Shown: positions 63,887-64,000 of the stretch, in pieces
How the letters are laid out: every line of letters begins with the position of its first letter
How positions within the stretch are numbered: position 1 is the first letter of the stretch
Source: Pseudomonadota bacterium
GTDB taxonomy: Bacteria; Myxococcota_A; Polyangia; Haliangiales; Haliangiaceae
Assembly (NCBI GenBank): GCA_022360315.1
Contig: JAKSDA010000614.1
Coordinates: forward strand, 1 to 64,000
Direction: 5' to 3'
Length of the DNA: 64,000 bases
The notes under the pieces: generated by a model
Told to the model about the DNA's origin: nothing
What the model saw: the letters and a program-made list of their open reading frames with translations, nothing else
The model's database searches: none
Translations under genes and position numbers: made by a program

Positions 63887-64000
63887 GCACTTGAGTGATC
63901 GACCGGCGACCAGCTCCATCGCCAGAAACACATCGCCATCGTGCATACCGACGTCGTAGACGTGGACCGCGTTGGGATGAGACAGCTTGGCCAGCGCGCG
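63887..64000 (-). pseudogene. Ser/Thr protein kinase, interrupted reading frame (continues past window edge)
   Basis: Reading from 64000 leftwards gives RALAKLSHPNAVHVYDVGMH and DGDVFLAMELVAGRSL, the alpha-C/hinge part of a Hanks-type kinase. After GRSL the frame runs into the end of the methyltransferase gene and shows no kinase sequence (no HRD or DFG). The gene is therefore broken here. It would otherwise continue leftwards. Confidence 0.65.

Overview
The window is GC-rich, gene-dense chromosomal DNA from a Gram-negative bacterium. The str operon order (rpsL-rpsG-fusA-tuf), an F1 operon with paired b' and b subunits, many lipoproteins, CheY/hybrid-kinase signalling, a PP2C phosphatase, J-domain and TPR mosaics and a Ser/Thr kinase fragment all point to the former Deltaproteobacteria, most likely Myxococcota. 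That placement is inferred from gene content, not from a search.

Layout. 1-3.35 kb: str operon on the minus strand with a clear promoter. 3.4-7.6 kb: a TPR protein, CheY, CheW, a HAD phosphatase and a tetraheme cytochrome c, with copies of a dispersed repeat and a small palindromic MITE. 7.8-9.95 kb: an Rpn-nuclease remnant, then coaE overlapping an atypical SDR gene. 10.1-17.1 kb: a HEAT-repeat lipoprotein, then a three-gene two-component cluster (sensor kinase, single receiver, hybrid kinase). 17.4-23.8 kb: ATP synthase genes atpF'-F-H-A-G-D-C without atpB or atpE. 24-28.3 kb: an Sfp-type transferase and an operon of a PilZ-like/J-domain/TPR protein, a short Hsp70 and a GbsR/MarR-type regulator. 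28.4-32.8 kb: TonB-dependent receptor plus lipoprotein. 33.2-36.8 kb: cinA-thpR-recA operon. 36.9-41.3 kb: PP2C phosphatase, YceI protein, lipoprotein, metallophosphatase, kinase fragment, cupin. 41.3-46.5 kb: fimT-pilV-pilW minor pseudopilins and trkA-trkH potassium uptake. 46.8-55.8 kb: outer-membrane protein, broken alpha/beta hydrolase, epimerase, secreted trypsin-like protease, small lipoprotein, beta-lactamase-fold hydrolase and MetE-like protein.

The right end (56-64 kb) is an accessory region. A Uma2-type nuclease gene is followed by decayed HTH and FGE-sulfatase remnants, then two large co-directional genes: a 1255-aa P-loop ATPase and a 944-aa zinc-ribbon DNA methyltransferase. Together they look like a compact BREX/Pgl-like anti-phage module. 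A Ser/Thr kinase reading frame breaks off exactly at its right edge, and a transmembrane plus FGE-sulfatase remnant in the same orientation lies at its left edge, so the module may have landed in a kinase gene.

The best candidates for new biology are this module, a dispersed repeat of about 70 bp that also lies in frame inside a histidine-kinase ATPase domain, the PilZ-like/J/TPR plus Hsp70 operon, and several hairpins that would cover ribosome-binding sites or start codons. No rRNA, convincing tRNA or CRISPR array was seen.
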